This document shows positions 27,747 to 37,146 of a DNA stretch of 64,000 nt, in pieces; the stretch's first letter is position 1, and each line of letters starts with the position of its first letter. The notes under the pieces are model-generated. The model worked only from the letters and a program-made list of their open reading frames with translations. It was not told where the DNA came from and made no database searches. The stretch is from positions 124,001-188,000 of the forward strand of contig CAVZFD010000005.1 of assembly GCA_963774455.1 (NCBI GenBank). The letters are read 5' to 3'. This DNA comes from DATFVA01 sp963774455 (GTDB lineage Bacteria > Bacteroidota > Ignavibacteria > Ignavibacteriales > Ignavibacteriaceae). A program made the position numbers and the translations under genes.

Positions 27747-29698
27747 AAAAAATTGTACTCATTATTATCCTTCTTCCGTTTGTAATTCTTCTTCCGCAGG
27801 AAAAGTATTTTATTTATTTCAAAGATAAAGGAAAGCATATCTCCCTCCTTAAATCTTCGCCAGGGTACCGCCAGGCATTGGAAAAAATTTCTCCCCGGGC
27901 GCTTGTAAGAAGACAAAAGGTTATGAATAACGATTCGCTTATTACATTTGAAGATCTTCCTGTTAACTTAGCTTATACTTCGCAATTAAAATCAATAGGT
28001 ATTAAAATTGTAAACGAACTTGACTGGTTCAACGCGGTATCTGCATATCTTGATAGTAACCTGAAAAAACAAGCTGAAAATCTACCATTCGTAAAAAAGA
28101 TAATTCCGGTAAAAGTCTTATCGTTCAGAAATATCCAGCCCGGGCATAGCAGTCTTGTGAAGAGCACAAATTCAACAGAGCCGGGTTATGGAAACTCCTA
28201 TGAGCAGCTTGCCTTATCTGAGGTTCCTGCTGTGCATGCAAAAGGAATAACAGGCAGCGGGATAATAATTGGTGTACTTGATACAGGATTCGATTGGAAA
28301 TACCATGAGGCCCTGAAGAATGCTGATGTTCTTGATGAATATGATTTTGTCTTTCATGACAGCGTAACAGCTAACCAGAGCGGTGATGTGCCGGGACAGG
28401 ATTCACATGGTACTTTTGTTTTTTCCGTAATAAGCGGTTATAAAGACAGTACCCTGATCGGGGCTGCCTACGGATCATCTTTTATCCTTGCGAAAACTGA
28501 GGATACCAGGTCGGAGACTCATATTGAGGAGGATAATTATGCTGCCGCACTTGAGTGGATGGAAAATCTTGGCGTTGATGTTACCAGCAGCTCACTCGGC
28601 TATAACGAGTTTACTTCCGGAACTTCATACACCTATGCCGATATGAACGGGCACACGACAATTGTTACACGTGCTGCCGAACTTGCTTTCCAGCGGGGTG
28701 TGGTCACTATAACTGCTGCCGGTAATGAAGGTAATAATAAATGGTATTATATTATCGCTCCCGCGGACGGATATAATACTATTGCTGTCGGTGCGGTTTA
28801 CTCCGATAATTTAGTGGCTCCGTTCAGCAGCAGGGGGCCAACATTCGACGGAAGAATTAAACCTGATGTAGTTGCTATGGGCGTTGATGTGTATGGAGCC
28901 TCAACAAATGGAACAAACATTTATACCTTCGGTAACGGAACTTCATCCGCCACCCCGATTGCCGGGGGTATTGCAGGACTTCTTCTTTCCGCCTTTCCAC
29001 ATTTGTCAAACGTCCAGGTCAGAGATATTTTCCATGAAACTTCAGATAATTCGGAGGAACCTGATAATGACAGGGGATACGGGCTGCTGTCTGCTGCAAG
29101 AGCTATTTCATTCCCCAACCTTCAAAATCTTAACAGCAGATATATAATTCACAAAGCCTTTATCGACAGTTTTTCAGCGGCTGATGTACGGCTTCATTAT
29201 TCCACGGATAATACAGACTTTAATGAGATTGGTATGAACGCCGAGAATAACTTTGCATTCAAAGCCCAGCTTCCTTCGTTCACACTTAACCAGGAAGTTA
29301 ACTTTTATTTCACATTTAGTGATGAGAACGGGAACATTCATCGTGATCCGGAGGAAAGAAATTACAAAATTCAGTACGGCGATATGAAAGTTTCATTGAA
29401 TATTGCGTTATCTCCTCCCGCAGATTATGTATTAAGTAATAACTATCCGAACCCGTTTAATTCTTATACAACAATCAATTTTATATCAGAAGGAAATTTT
29501 CCTGCCGAATTAGTTATATATGACGCCCTGGGCAGGAAGGTTAAGACATTATTCAAAGGAATCTCCTTTGCAGGCACCAACCGGAGTACCTGGGATGGAA
29601 CAGGCGACCGTGGATTTAATACTGCCAGCGGCATTTATTATTATACTTTAAATTTGAACGGTAATCTATATTCGAAGAAGATGGTATATTTAAAGTAA
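27743..29698 (+). CDS. Secreted subtilisin-like serine protease with T9SS sorting tail
   Basis: 651 aa. A signal peptide (1-18) and a propeptide-like region precede an S8 catalytic domain with D180 (GVLDTGFDW), H222 (DSHGTFVFS), oxyanion N328 (AAGNEG) and S401 (GTSSATPIAGG). The C-terminal part (about 570-651) is a type A T9SS sorting domain: LSNNYPNPFNSYTTINF ... SGIYYYTLNL and a final KKMVYLK. It should be exported by T9SS and released or attached at the surface. It overlaps lepB by 4 nt, so protease and signal peptidase are coexpressed. Confidence 0.93.
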   Translation: MKKIVLIIILLPFVILLPQEKYFIYFKDKGKHISLLKSSPGYRQALEKISPRALVRRQKVMNNDSLITFEDLPVNLAYTSQLKSIGIKIVNELDWFNAVSAYLDSNLKKQAENLPFVKKIIPVKVLSFRNIQPGHSSLVKSTNSTEPGYGNSYEQLALSEVPAVHAKGITGSGIIIGVLDTGFDWKYHEALKNADVLDEYDFVFHDSVTANQSGDVPGQDSHGTFVFSVISGYKDSTLIGAAYGSSFILAKTEDTRSETHIEEDNYAAALEWMENLGVDVTSSSLGYNEFTSGTSYTYADMNGHTTIVTRAAELAFQRGVVTITAAGNEGNNKWYYIIAPADGYNTIAVGAVYSDNLVAPFSSRGPTFDGRIKPDVVAMGVDVYGASTNGTNIYTFGNGTSSATPIAGGIAGLLLSAFPHLSNVQVRDIFHETSDNSEEPDNDRGYGLLSAARAISFPNLQNLNSRYIIHKAFIDSFSAADVRLHYSTDNTDFNEIGMNAENNFAFKAQLPSFTLNQEVNFYFTFSDENGNIHRDPEERNYKIQYGDMKVSLNIALSPPADYVLSNNYPNPFNSYTTINFISEGNFPAELVIYDALGRKVKTLFKGISFAGTNRSTWDGTGDRGFNTASGIYYYTLNLNGNLYSKKMVYLK

Positions 29699-29813
29699 GA
29701 AACATCACAAATTAGTTTTACTCCTGCCTTTACCTAACTTCTCCCGGACCTTAAATATGAACTTTTTGAGAGATTATTCTTAAATTTATTTTTTTGATTA
29801 TAAGAGGAAAATA

Positions 29814-30455
29814 ATGAGCAGAATTCTGAACGAGCCTCAGGAAAAATACCTGAACCAATTTAAGAAAGAAAATGATCCATTAATCCTTGAAATGGAAAAG
29901 TTTGCAGAGATGAACAATGTTCCCATCCTTTCATGGCAGTCGGCGGATTTCCTTGAAATCTTAATCAAGATGATGAATCCTAGAAGGGTACTGGAAATAG
30001 GTACAGCCATAGCCTATTCATCCATCAGGATTGCAAAGAATCTTAACGAAAATGCAATTCTTCAGACAATTGAAAAAAGTAAAGATAATATTGAACTTGC
30101 GAGGAGAAACATAAACAAAGCCGGGCTGGGCGAAAAAATTGAAGTACTTGAGGGAGACGCCTCAGATGTAATGCCCCGTCTGGAAAAGGGATATGATTTC
30201 ATTTTCCTGGATGCTGATAAAGAAGATTATACCGGGCTGTTTAACTACTCAATAAACCTTCTGAAAGAAAATGGTGTAATTTTTATTGACAACCTTTTAT
30301 GGCATGGATATGCCGCCGTGGAGGAAGTCCCAGAAAATTACAGTGAATCGGCAAAGCATATCAAAGAATTCAATAAGATGTTCATATCTCATAAAAATCT
30401 TAAAACAACGATAATCCCGGTAGGTGACGGAATCGGGCTGGGCGTTAAAGTATAA
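29814..30455 (+). CDS. Class I SAM-dependent O-methyltransferase
   Basis: 213 aa of the caffeoyl-CoA/catechol O-methyltransferase-like family. The SAM site is RRVLEIGTAIAYSSIRIA, the metal-binding Asp lies in DFIFLDADKEDY, and IDNLLWHGYAA carries the second ligand pair. The substrate is unknown; bacterial members act on phenolics or nucleoside-like compounds. AGAGGA precedes the ATG. Its stop overlaps the next ATG (TAATG). Confidence 0.9.
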   Translation: MSRILNEPQEKYLNQFKKENDPLILEMEKFAEMNNVPILSWQSADFLEILIKMMNPRRVLEIGTAIAYSSIRIAKNLNENAILQTIEKSKDNIELARRNINKAGLGEKIEVLEGDASDVMPRLEKGYDFIFLDADKEDYTGLFNYSINLLKENGVIFIDNLLWHGYAAVEEVPENYSESAKHIKEFNKMFISHKNLKTTIIPVGDGIGLGVKV

Positions 30456-30880
30456 TGCAAAATACAGAAAAGCTTGTTGAAGAGATTGAAGCCTTTTCAG
30501 CAAATGAGCTAAAGAGGAAAGAGGATTTAACGAAATTGCTTTTCCTTGGCTACTCAAACAATATGAGGGAAGTAGTGGAAGATCTCAGCTTCACTTCAAA
30601 ATACGTCCAGGGTCTTTTCAGAGTGCTTGCGAAGGCTTCAGAGAATGCAGAGGTTCAGAATATTGGACATATCAAAGCTGACATCAGCGTTAACCTTGAA
30701 AAAGTAAAAGAGAGGGTTGAACAGCTTATAGCGAATGCAGATAAAGGTGATAAGAAATATTTCACAGAAACCTATCTGCAGATGACACAGACAAGCTTAT
30801 TCAATCTCACTGAACTTATGAGCGATCTGGAATGGACTAAAAAGTACATTAACCGCGTTAAGAGATCAAACCCGAACTAA
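30455..30880 (+). CDS. Helical protein of unknown function, coupled to the methyltransferase
   Basis: 141 aa, predicted nearly all helical from its sequence (LVEEIEAFSANELKRKEDLT, VNLEKVKERVEQLIANADKG, LFNLTELMSDLEWTKKYINR), no signal or membrane segment. It starts at the last base of the methyltransferase stop codon, so the two are translated together. No family recognised; it could be a partner or regulator of the enzyme. It is convergent with the marR-like gene at 5 nt. Confidence 0.7.
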   Translation: MQNTEKLVEEIEAFSANELKRKEDLTKLLFLGYSNNMREVVEDLSFTSKYVQGLFRVLAKASENAEVQNIGHIKADISVNLEKVKERVEQLIANADKGDKKYFTETYLQMTQTSLFNLTELMSDLEWTKKYINRVKRSNPN

Positions 30881-30885
30881 AACCG

Positions 30886-31341
30886 CTAACGGGCAATCCA
30901 TTTTTGAAGAGCCACAAGTAAGTTCTCCATAGCGTTGATCAACGGTTTATGCTGACCTTTGTCTATATCCTCCAGGATCTCCTTATGGATTTTTACATAA
31001 GCATCATTGAGCTTCTGTACGATGACCTTTCCCCGTTTAGATAAGGTGACCTTCATATTCCTTCTGTCTGAAGGCTCTATCTGCCGTATAATGTAACCCT
31101 TGGCGACAAGTCCGTCAATAATCCTGGTTAATCTGCTGGGGCTGAGGTTCATCCTCTCAGCAACCTGTTTGTTGTTCAATATATCATCTCTATTAAACAA
31201 CCTGAGGCAGCGGAATTCAGATTGTGTCAGTCCATAGCTTTCTGCTAACCTTGCTTCCTTTTCCTGGCAGTTAGCTAACAGTTTAAATGTAAGGTCCGCT
31301 AACCGGGACGCATTTTCACTCTTACCCTTCTTTGTGGCCAT
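30886..31341 (-). CDS. MarR family transcriptional regulator
   Basis: 151 aa with the winged helix: LTQSEFRCLRLFNRDDILNN, the recognition-helix region QVAERMNLSPSRLTRIIDGL and the wing GYIIRQIEPSDRRNMKVTLS (DRR motif). MarR dimers usually repress their own and neighbouring genes and respond to small ligands. An inverted repeat lies 17-35 nt upstream of the start and is a likely operator. Possible targets are itself and the adjacent yigZ-like gene. Confidence 0.92.
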   Translation of the reverse strand: MATKKGKSENASRLADLTFKLLANCQEKEARLAESYGLTQSEFRCLRLFNRDDILNNKQVAERMNLSPSRLTRIIDGLVAKGYIIRQIEPSDRRNMKVTLSKRGKVIVQKLNDAYVKIHKEILEDIDKGQHKPLINAMENLLVALQKWIAR

Positions 31342-31357
31342 CCTTGTTCCTGTAAAT

Positions 31358-31376
31358 TATTTGTTATTATCAAATA
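31358..31376. promoter_or_regulatory. Inverted repeat, candidate MarR operator
   Basis: TATTTG and CAAATA are separated by 7 bases, a 19-bp two-fold symmetric site just upstream of the marR-like start (31341). Size and position suit an autoregulatory MarR site. Based on symmetry and position only. Confidence 0.45.
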
Positions 31377-31408
31377 TCGGGTTTATAGAATATTAAATCA
31401 ACATATTT

Positions 31409-32038
31409 TTAAATTATATGATAAATTATTCTGTTATCTGTTTTTATTTCAATATTACCTTTGCTGCTGTCAATTAGTGCTGATTTCAGCGTCTCTGATT
31501 CTTCTGGCGGTACCAGGGTCTTAAAAATAACTCTTTGATCATAATCAATATTTTCTATTATCGCCGAATGATAGGAAAGTTCATGATGAACCAGGCTTAT
31601 AAAGCTGAAATCACTTATTATGTCGACACGGCAGAATGGTCTCTCCTCCTGGAATACACATTCCTTCAGCAGAAGTTCTGCACTCTTAGAATAAGCCCTT
31701 CCCAGCGGTCCTACCCCAAGTTTAGTTCCACCGAAATACCTGGTCACAATTATAAGAATATCCTTTATTTCAAAATGATCTATTGCATTTAATATCCTTA
31801 TCCCTGCAGTGCCAGCCGGTTCTCCAGCGTCGGAATATTTGAACGAATTATCCTTTAACCTGAATGCATAGCAGTGATGGGATGCATCATAATTCAGCTT
31901 TTTGGTATCCTCAAGGAATATAAGTACGTCCTGTTCAGATTTTACCGGGAAAGCGCGGGAGATAAATTCGGAATTCTTTTCTTTATATGACTTTTCTGAA
32001 GCTTTTTTCAGGGTTTTTATTATATCCGGAGTAAGCAT
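31409..32038 (-). CDS. YigZ/IMPACT (UPF0029) family protein
   Basis: 209 aa with family hallmarks KNSEFISRAFPVKSEQD, ASHHCYAFRL, SDAGEPAGTAG and ILIIVTRYFGGTKLGVGPL. The N-terminal RWD-like/ribosomal-S5 fold is followed by a small ferredoxin-like C-terminal domain. Eukaryotic IMPACT modulates GCN2; bacterial function is unknown. It shares orientation with marR at 67 nt distance. Confidence 0.93.
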   Translation of the reverse strand: MLTPDIIKTLKKASEKSYKEKNSEFISRAFPVKSEQDVLIFLEDTKKLNYDASHHCYAFRLKDNSFKYSDAGEPAGTAGIRILNAIDHFEIKDILIIVTRYFGGTKLGVGPLGRAYSKSAELLLKECVFQEERPFCRVDIISDFSFISLVHHELSYHSAIIENIDYDQRVIFKTLVPPEESETLKSALIDSSKGNIEIKTDNRIIYHII

Positions 32039-32192
32039 GTAGACTATAAAAATCGTTTTTTGTAAAAATAAGCTTTATTCATCAAAACACCGAAGTATGG
32101 CAGCAAAGTACTGTGATGCACTTCTAATTAAATTGATTTTATACTCCCTAATGAATAATATTTAAAGCTAATTAATTAAGGATTTCTGGATT

Positions 32193-35021
32193 TTGGAAAA
32201 AGAAACGATAATTATAAAAGGAGCCAGGGAACATAACCTCAAAGACATTGATGTTGAAATACCGCGCGACTCATTTACGGTCATAACAGGATTATCAGGC
32301 TCCGGGAAATCTTCACTGGCTTTTGATACTATATATGCTGAGGGTCAAAGGCGGTATATTGAATCTCTTTCTGCTTATGCACGTCAGTTCCTTGATATGC
32401 TTGAAAAACCTGAAGTTGATTTAATTGAAGGTTTGAGTCCTGCTATTTCGATAGAGCAAAAATCCACTTCCGGCAATCCAAGATCCACTGTGGGTACTGT
32501 AACCGAAATATATGATTATCTGAGACTCCTTTATGCACGCCTTGGCACACCTTACTGTTATAACTGCGGCAAACCGGTAACCAGACAGTCATCCGCCCAA
32601 ATCATTGATTCAATTATTTCAACACTTCCGGGTAAAAAAATATCGGTTCTTGCTCCAGTTGTCCGGGGAAGGAAAGGACACTACCGCGAGCTTTTTGAGG
32701 AAATATTATCAGATGGTTTTCTCAAAGTGAGGGTGGATAATGAATTTACCGAAATATATAAAGGGTTCCAGATCGACCGCTATAAGATCCACAATATTGA
32801 GATTGTTGTAGATAGATTGACGGTGTCCGAGAGTGCAAGGGCAAGGATAAGCGAATCTGTTGGCGTGGCTCTTAACTATGGAAATGGTATACTGATAATT
32901 AATGACGGGGAAAAGGATTTTATATACAGCAGACACCTTGCCTGTCTCAGCTGTGGTATAAGCTACAGGGAACTCGCACCTAATTCGTTTTCATTTAATT
33001 CTCCTTACGGCTCATGTCCCGACTGTGAGGGACTTGGAGAAAAAAAGGAACTCGATATAAATCTTATCATCCCCGACTGGGATAAATCTATAAACGAAGA
33101 AGGAATTGCTGCTCTCGGTAAACCAAGATCTATATGGTTCTTCAACCAGTTGACCGCTGTGGCTGATAAATTTAAGTTTGATTTTGATACAAAACTTAAA
33201 GACCTGACCGAAGAGCAGAAAGATGTTCTGCTTAACGGCAGCAAGGAAAAAATAGCGTTCTCATATTCTTACGGTGGAGGGAAGCCGGTAACCTATCACC
33301 ATAAGTTCTCAGGCTTAATCAATTATCTTAAGAATTACTACAATACAACCAGTTCCAATAATATAAGGGAATGGGTTGAATCGTATATGAACACAGTTAA
33401 GTGTCCTACCTGCGGCGGCGGACGCCTGAAAAAGGAATCACTTGCAGTTAAGTTTATGAACCAAAATATAAGCGAGATTACTTCACTTTCTATCGGCCGC
33501 TCAGAGGAATTCTTTAAAAAGGTGAAGCTAAAAGGGAGGGAAGCCATAATTGCCAGGCCTATCCTTAAAGAAATAACAACCAGGCTGAATTTTCTTTTGA
33601 ACGTAGGTCTGGATTACCTTACGCTAGACAGATCTGCACGAACTTTGTCGGGCGGTGAATCACAGAGAATAAGACTTGCCACACAGATAGGTTCACAGCT
33701 TGCAGGTGTACTTTATGTGCTGGATGAACCCAGTATAGGTCTTCATCAGAGTGACAATATTAAACTGATTAAATCGCTGAAGAACCTGAGGGACCTTGGA
33801 AATACAGTTATCGTGGTGGAACACGACAGGGAGACAATAGAAAATTCTGATTTTATGATAGATCTCGGACCCGGTGCAGGTGAGCATGGGGGCAAGTTGT
33901 GCCTGGCTGGAAACACAAAAAAACTGATGAATTCAACAAATGGTTATGACTCACTTACTCTGGCTTATTTAAAAAACAAAAAAGCAATTCCTATACCTTC
34001 TCAGAGAAGAGAGGGGAACGGAAATTTTATAGAACTGAAAGGAGCTTCCGGATTCAACCTTAAGAATGTTAACCTTAAGGTTCCTCTGGGTACACTGACA
34101 CTGATAACAGGAGTCAGCGGTTCGGGAAAATCTTCGCTGATAAATGAAACCCTTGTGAAGATCCTGATGAACAGGATTTATAAATCCAAGTCGGTTCCTC
34201 TTCCTTATAAATCAGTTCAAGGACTTGAGAACATCGACAAGATCATCGAAATTGATCAATCGCCCATAGGAAGAACTCCCCGGTCGAACCCGGCAACTTA
34301 TACAGGTTTGTTCACTTTTATAAGAGATCTTTATTCACAGCTTCCTGAATCAAAAATGAGGGGTTACGCCACGGGCAGGTTCAGCTTCAACGTTCCCGGT
34401 GGAAGATGCGAGGAGTGCAATGGAGACGGACTCAAAAAAATTGAAATGAACTTCCTGCCTGATGTTTACGTTGAGTGCGATGTATGTCACGGTAAAAGAT
34501 ATAACCGGGAGACGCTCGAAATTCTATATAAAACAAAATCGATTGCAGATGTTCTTGAAATGACTGTTGATGAAGCCCTTGAGTTCTTCATCGACCTTCC
34601 AAGGATCAAAAGAAAACTGAAAGCTATTCACGATGTAGGTCTGGGGTATATTACCCTCGGACAGCAGGCAACCACGCTCTCAGGTGGTGAGGCGCAGAGG
34701 GTAAAACTGGCTACCGAACTCAGTAAGGTTTCTACAGGCAAAACTCTTTATATCCTGGATGAACCTACAACAGGACTTCATTTTGAGGACGTGAACATAC
34801 TACTGAAAGTTTTGAACAAGCTTGTGGATAAGGGAAATACAGTGGTTGTTGTTGAACATAATCTGGATGTTGTTAAAACTGCCGACTGGATAATAGACCT
34901 TGGTCCCGGCGGAGGCGAGTTCGGTGGAAAAATCATTGCTCAAGGTACTCCCGAACAGATTATCAGGAATAAGAAAAGCGTTACAGGAGAATATCTTAAA
35001 AAGGAAATTCACCCCTCCTGA
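32193..35021 (+). CDS. uvrA: Excinuclease ABC subunit A
   Basis: The DNA damage-recognition ATPase of nucleotide excision repair. 942 aa. Two ABC modules: Walker A GLSGSGKSS (33-41) and GVSGSGKSS in the second half, signatures LSGGESQRIRLA and LSGGEAQRVKLA. Zinc-binding CXXC pairs lie in SLSCGISYREL...CPDCEGLG and in CEECNGDG...CDVCHGKRY. TTG start at 32193 after AAGGA. It is convergent with the first aldo/keto reductase. uvrB and uvrC are not in the window. Confidence 0.98.
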   Translation: MEKETIIIKGAREHNLKDIDVEIPRDSFTVITGLSGSGKSSLAFDTIYAEGQRRYIESLSAYARQFLDMLEKPEVDLIEGLSPAISIEQKSTSGNPRSTVGTVTEIYDYLRLLYARLGTPYCYNCGKPVTRQSSAQIIDSIISTLPGKKISVLAPVVRGRKGHYRELFEEILSDGFLKVRVDNEFTEIYKGFQIDRYKIHNIEIVVDRLTVSESARARISESVGVALNYGNGILIINDGEKDFIYSRHLACLSCGISYRELAPNSFSFNSPYGSCPDCEGLGEKKELDINLIIPDWDKSINEEGIAALGKPRSIWFFNQLTAVADKFKFDFDTKLKDLTEEQKDVLLNGSKEKIAFSYSYGGGKPVTYHHKFSGLINYLKNYYNTTSSNNIREWVESYMNTVKCPTCGGGRLKKESLAVKFMNQNISEITSLSIGRSEEFFKKVKLKGREAIIARPILKEITTRLNFLLNVGLDYLTLDRSARTLSGGESQRIRLATQIGSQLAGVLYVLDEPSIGLHQSDNIKLIKSLKNLRDLGNTVIVVEHDRETIENSDFMIDLGPGAGEHGGKLCLAGNTKKLMNSTNGYDSLTLAYLKNKKAIPIPSQRREGNGNFIELKGASGFNLKNVNLKVPLGTLTLITGVSGSGKSSLINETLVKILMNRIYKSKSVPLPYKSVQGLENIDKIIEIDQSPIGRTPRSNPATYTGLFTFIRDLYSQLPESKMRGYATGRFSFNVPGGRCEECNGDGLKKIEMNFLPDVYVECDVCHGKRYNRETLEILYKTKSIADVLEMTVDEALEFFIDLPRIKRKLKAIHDVGLGYITLGQQATTLSGGEAQRVKLATELSKVSTGKTLYILDEPTTGLHFEDVNILLKVLNKLVDKGNTVVVVEHNLDVVKTADWIIDLGPGGGEFGGKIIAQGTPEQIIRNKKSVTGEYLKKEIHPS

Positions 35022-35049
35022 TTTTTCCAGATGCTGATATTAAAAATAG

Positions 35050-35871
35050 TTAATCTACATTAGTAGGATCCCAGGCAATCCTGAGTTCTTCATTAAGCGA
35101 ATTCAGCCTTTCCATGTCCTTGTCTGAAATCTCAAAATCAAATACATCTGCATTCTCTCTGATACGTTCCTTATGAACTGATTTTGGTATTACTACAAGG
35201 TTGTGCTGAAGCGACCATTTTATCATAACCTGGGCAGGGGATTTTGAGTAATGCTGAGCTATCTCCCTGATTTTGGGATCATCAAGTTTTTCAGCCCGTG
35301 CAAGGGGAGAATAAGCTTCTAACTGAACATTCCTTATCCTGCAGTATTCAAGAAGATCTTCCTGGTAAAGGAAGGGATGAAACTCTACCTGGTTCATTGC
35401 CGGTCTTATTTCAGCATAATTATCCATTTCTTTAAGATGTTTGATGGTATAATTGCTCACACCAATAGCTTTCGCTCTTCCTCCAAGGAATATTTTCTCC
35501 AGGGCCCGCCATGATTCTCGTCTTTTTCCCTCAAGAGGCCAGTGTATAAGGTACATATCGACATAATCAAACCCGAGGTCATCCATGCTTGCATCAAAAG
35601 CTTTTAATGCACTCTCATAACCCTGATCCTGATTCCACAATTTGGTTGTAACGAATACATCCTCTCTTTTAATATTACTTTCTTTTATGGCTTTACCAAC
35701 ATCCCCCTCGTTTTTATAAGCACGGGCGGTATCGATATGTCTATAGCCGGCTTCGAGTGCCCAGGTCACAGCATTAAACGTTTCTTTTCCGGGTTTTGAC
35801 AGGTAAACCCCGAATCCCAGTCGTGGAATCTCAATCTTATTGTTCAGCTTAATTGTACTATTGATTGTCAT
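35050..35871 (-). CDS. Aldo/keto reductase (AKR5-like), copy 1
   Basis: 273 aa NADPH-dependent oxidoreductase. The catalytic tetrad is D47, Y52, K77 and H110 in HIDTARAY, TTKLWNQ and LIHWPLEG. The cofactor-binding segment near IPKSVHKERIREN is present. The start at 35871 is fixed by AGGAGG six bases upstream; a longer frame to 35928 is not needed. It resembles 2,5-diketogluconate reductase-type enzymes; the substrate is unknown. A paralogue lies at 39077-39937. Confidence 0.94.
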   Translation of the reverse strand: MTINSTIKLNNKIEIPRLGFGVYLSKPGKETFNAVTWALEAGYRHIDTARAYKNEGDVGKAIKESNIKREDVFVTTKLWNQDQGYESALKAFDASMDDLGFDYVDMYLIHWPLEGKRRESWRALEKIFLGGRAKAIGVSNYTIKHLKEMDNYAEIRPAMNQVEFHPFLYQEDLLEYCRIRNVQLEAYSPLARAEKLDDPKIREIAQHYSKSPAQVMIKWSLQHNLVVIPKSVHKERIRENADVFDFEISDKDMERLNSLNEELRIAWDPTNVD

Positions 35872-35987
35872 CTTTTTCCTCCTGAGAAAACTATATAGGA
35901 AACGATCCCCTAAAGATAATAAAATCATCCCGTTTGCGGGTGATTGTATTAACTGTTTTTAAATTTAAATAACATAAAGAGGTCAGA

Positions 35988-36620
35988 ATGAAAAGAATCT
36001 GGTTGAGCATTGTTTTAATGTTTGTTCTATTAAATGTTCTAAAGGCACAGACAAAGCACATAGTCACGGTCAGTAATTTCATGTTTACACCGCAGGATAT
36101 AAATATAACTGTGGGAGATACGGTTGAGTGGCAGTGGTCAGAAGGGACACATACAACAACATCAGACAGTACCACAGGTGTGGATGTATGGGATTCTCCT
36201 CTCAGCAGCAGCATCCCGGTTTTCAGGGTAGTCATCAGAAACCCGGGCCTTCATAATTATCACTGTACCCCGCATCAGGCATTCGGAATGATCGGAAGTA
36301 TAACAGCAATAATGCCTACCGAAATTAATGAGCCGGAGGATCTGCCCTTTCAATTTAGTCTTTCACAGAACTTTCCTAATCCTTTCAACCCTTCAACAAT
36401 GATAATGTACAATCTTCCGTCCACAGCATTCGTAACTTTAAAGGTCTACAATGCTCTCGGTAAGGAGGTTGCCGTACTCGTAAATCAGAATCAAAACAGC
36501 GGTGAGCATATGGAAGTTTTTGATATAGGAAAAACGAGGGGACTGGCAAGCGGCGTTTATTTTTACAGACTTACAGCAGGCAGTCTTATACAAACCCGCA
36601 AAATGACTTTAATAAAATAG
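35988..36620 (+). CDS. Secreted cupredoxin with T9SS sorting tail
   Basis: 210 aa: signal peptide (1-20, LKAQ), a plastocyanin-like domain (about 22-107) and a C-terminal T9SS sorting domain (about 120-210: LSQNFPNPFNPSTMIMYNLP ... SGVYFYRL, QTRKMTLIK). A full type 1 copper site is visible: H55 (EGTHTT), C93, H96 and M101 (YHCTPHQAFGM). A small electron carrier at the cell surface is the likely role. It is divergent from the reductase at 35871. Confidence 0.9.
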   Translation: MKRIWLSIVLMFVLLNVLKAQTKHIVTVSNFMFTPQDINITVGDTVEWQWSEGTHTTTSDSTTGVDVWDSPLSSSIPVFRVVIRNPGLHNYHCTPHQAFGMIGSITAIMPTEINEPEDLPFQFSLSQNFPNPFNPSTMIMYNLPSTAFVTLKVYNALGKEVAVLVNQNQNSGEHMEVFDIGKTRGLASGVYFYRLTAGSLIQTRKMTLIK

Positions 36621-37104
36621 GGAAGATGTTTCCGATTAGTTGTTTTATTCACGGTTAGTTCTGGTCTTTTCATACCAATAACTAACTATTTTTATCTAAA
36701 CTAACCGGATTTGACACAGATAAAGTGAGGATTATGAGAGTGATCATGGATTGGAAACTTTAGGTGCGACGTATTCAGGACGTATTCAAGACGTATTCAG
36801 GACGTATTCAGGTTACTGTTGGGCAGCATTTCGTTACCAAAATAATGGTTCTGATAACAGACTCTGGTGATGTTGTTGTTTTATTTGCCCTTCGTGAGGT
36901 TAATAAACGGAAGTTGAAGGAAGAATCAGCAAGGTTATTATGGTGCTCTTATTTTATAACATTATGGCCGAAGGAAGACATTCATTAATTATCGAACAGA
37001 AACCCGAATGGGGATTATACTTTTTTTTAATGCGAATGATATAATGTTAGGTGTGTACGTTAGTAGACTTAAGACCGCAAAATGATTGTCCTTAAGTAAA
37101 AATT
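36621..37104. other. Intergenic region of about 480 nt with an 11-bp tandem repeat
   Basis: No supported gene. A 74-codon frame (GTG at 36764) starts inside the repeat, has no ribosome binding site and resembles nothing. Apart from the tandem repeat at 36768-36811, nothing was recognised. Confidence 0.5.
36768..36811. repeat. Four tandem copies of an 11-bp unit
   Basis: GACGTATTCAG occurs four times in a row, with one change (copy 2 ends in A). The 11-bp period is close to one helical turn, so the copies would lie on the same face of the helix. This could be binding-site clustering or simple slippage. Confidence 0.85.
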
Positions 37105-37130
37105 AAGCCCCGCCTTAGGGAGCGGGGCTT
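37105..37130 (-). terminator. Rho-independent terminator of the regulatory-domain lipoprotein gene
   Basis: A perfect 9-bp stem AAGCCCCGC/GCGGGGCTT with an 8-nt loop, 17 nt beyond the stop codon of the minus-strand gene, followed on that strand by AATTTTT. Confidence 0.85.
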
Positions 37131-37146
37131 TACAAAAATAGATGAA

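Noticed and set aside
36768..36811. Tandem units considered as a CRISPR array
   Set aside because: Units are 11 bp and contiguous without spacers; no cas genes present.
36764..36988. 74-codon frame with GTG start
   Set aside because: Begins within the 11-bp tandem repeat, no ribosome binding site, no recognisable protein features.
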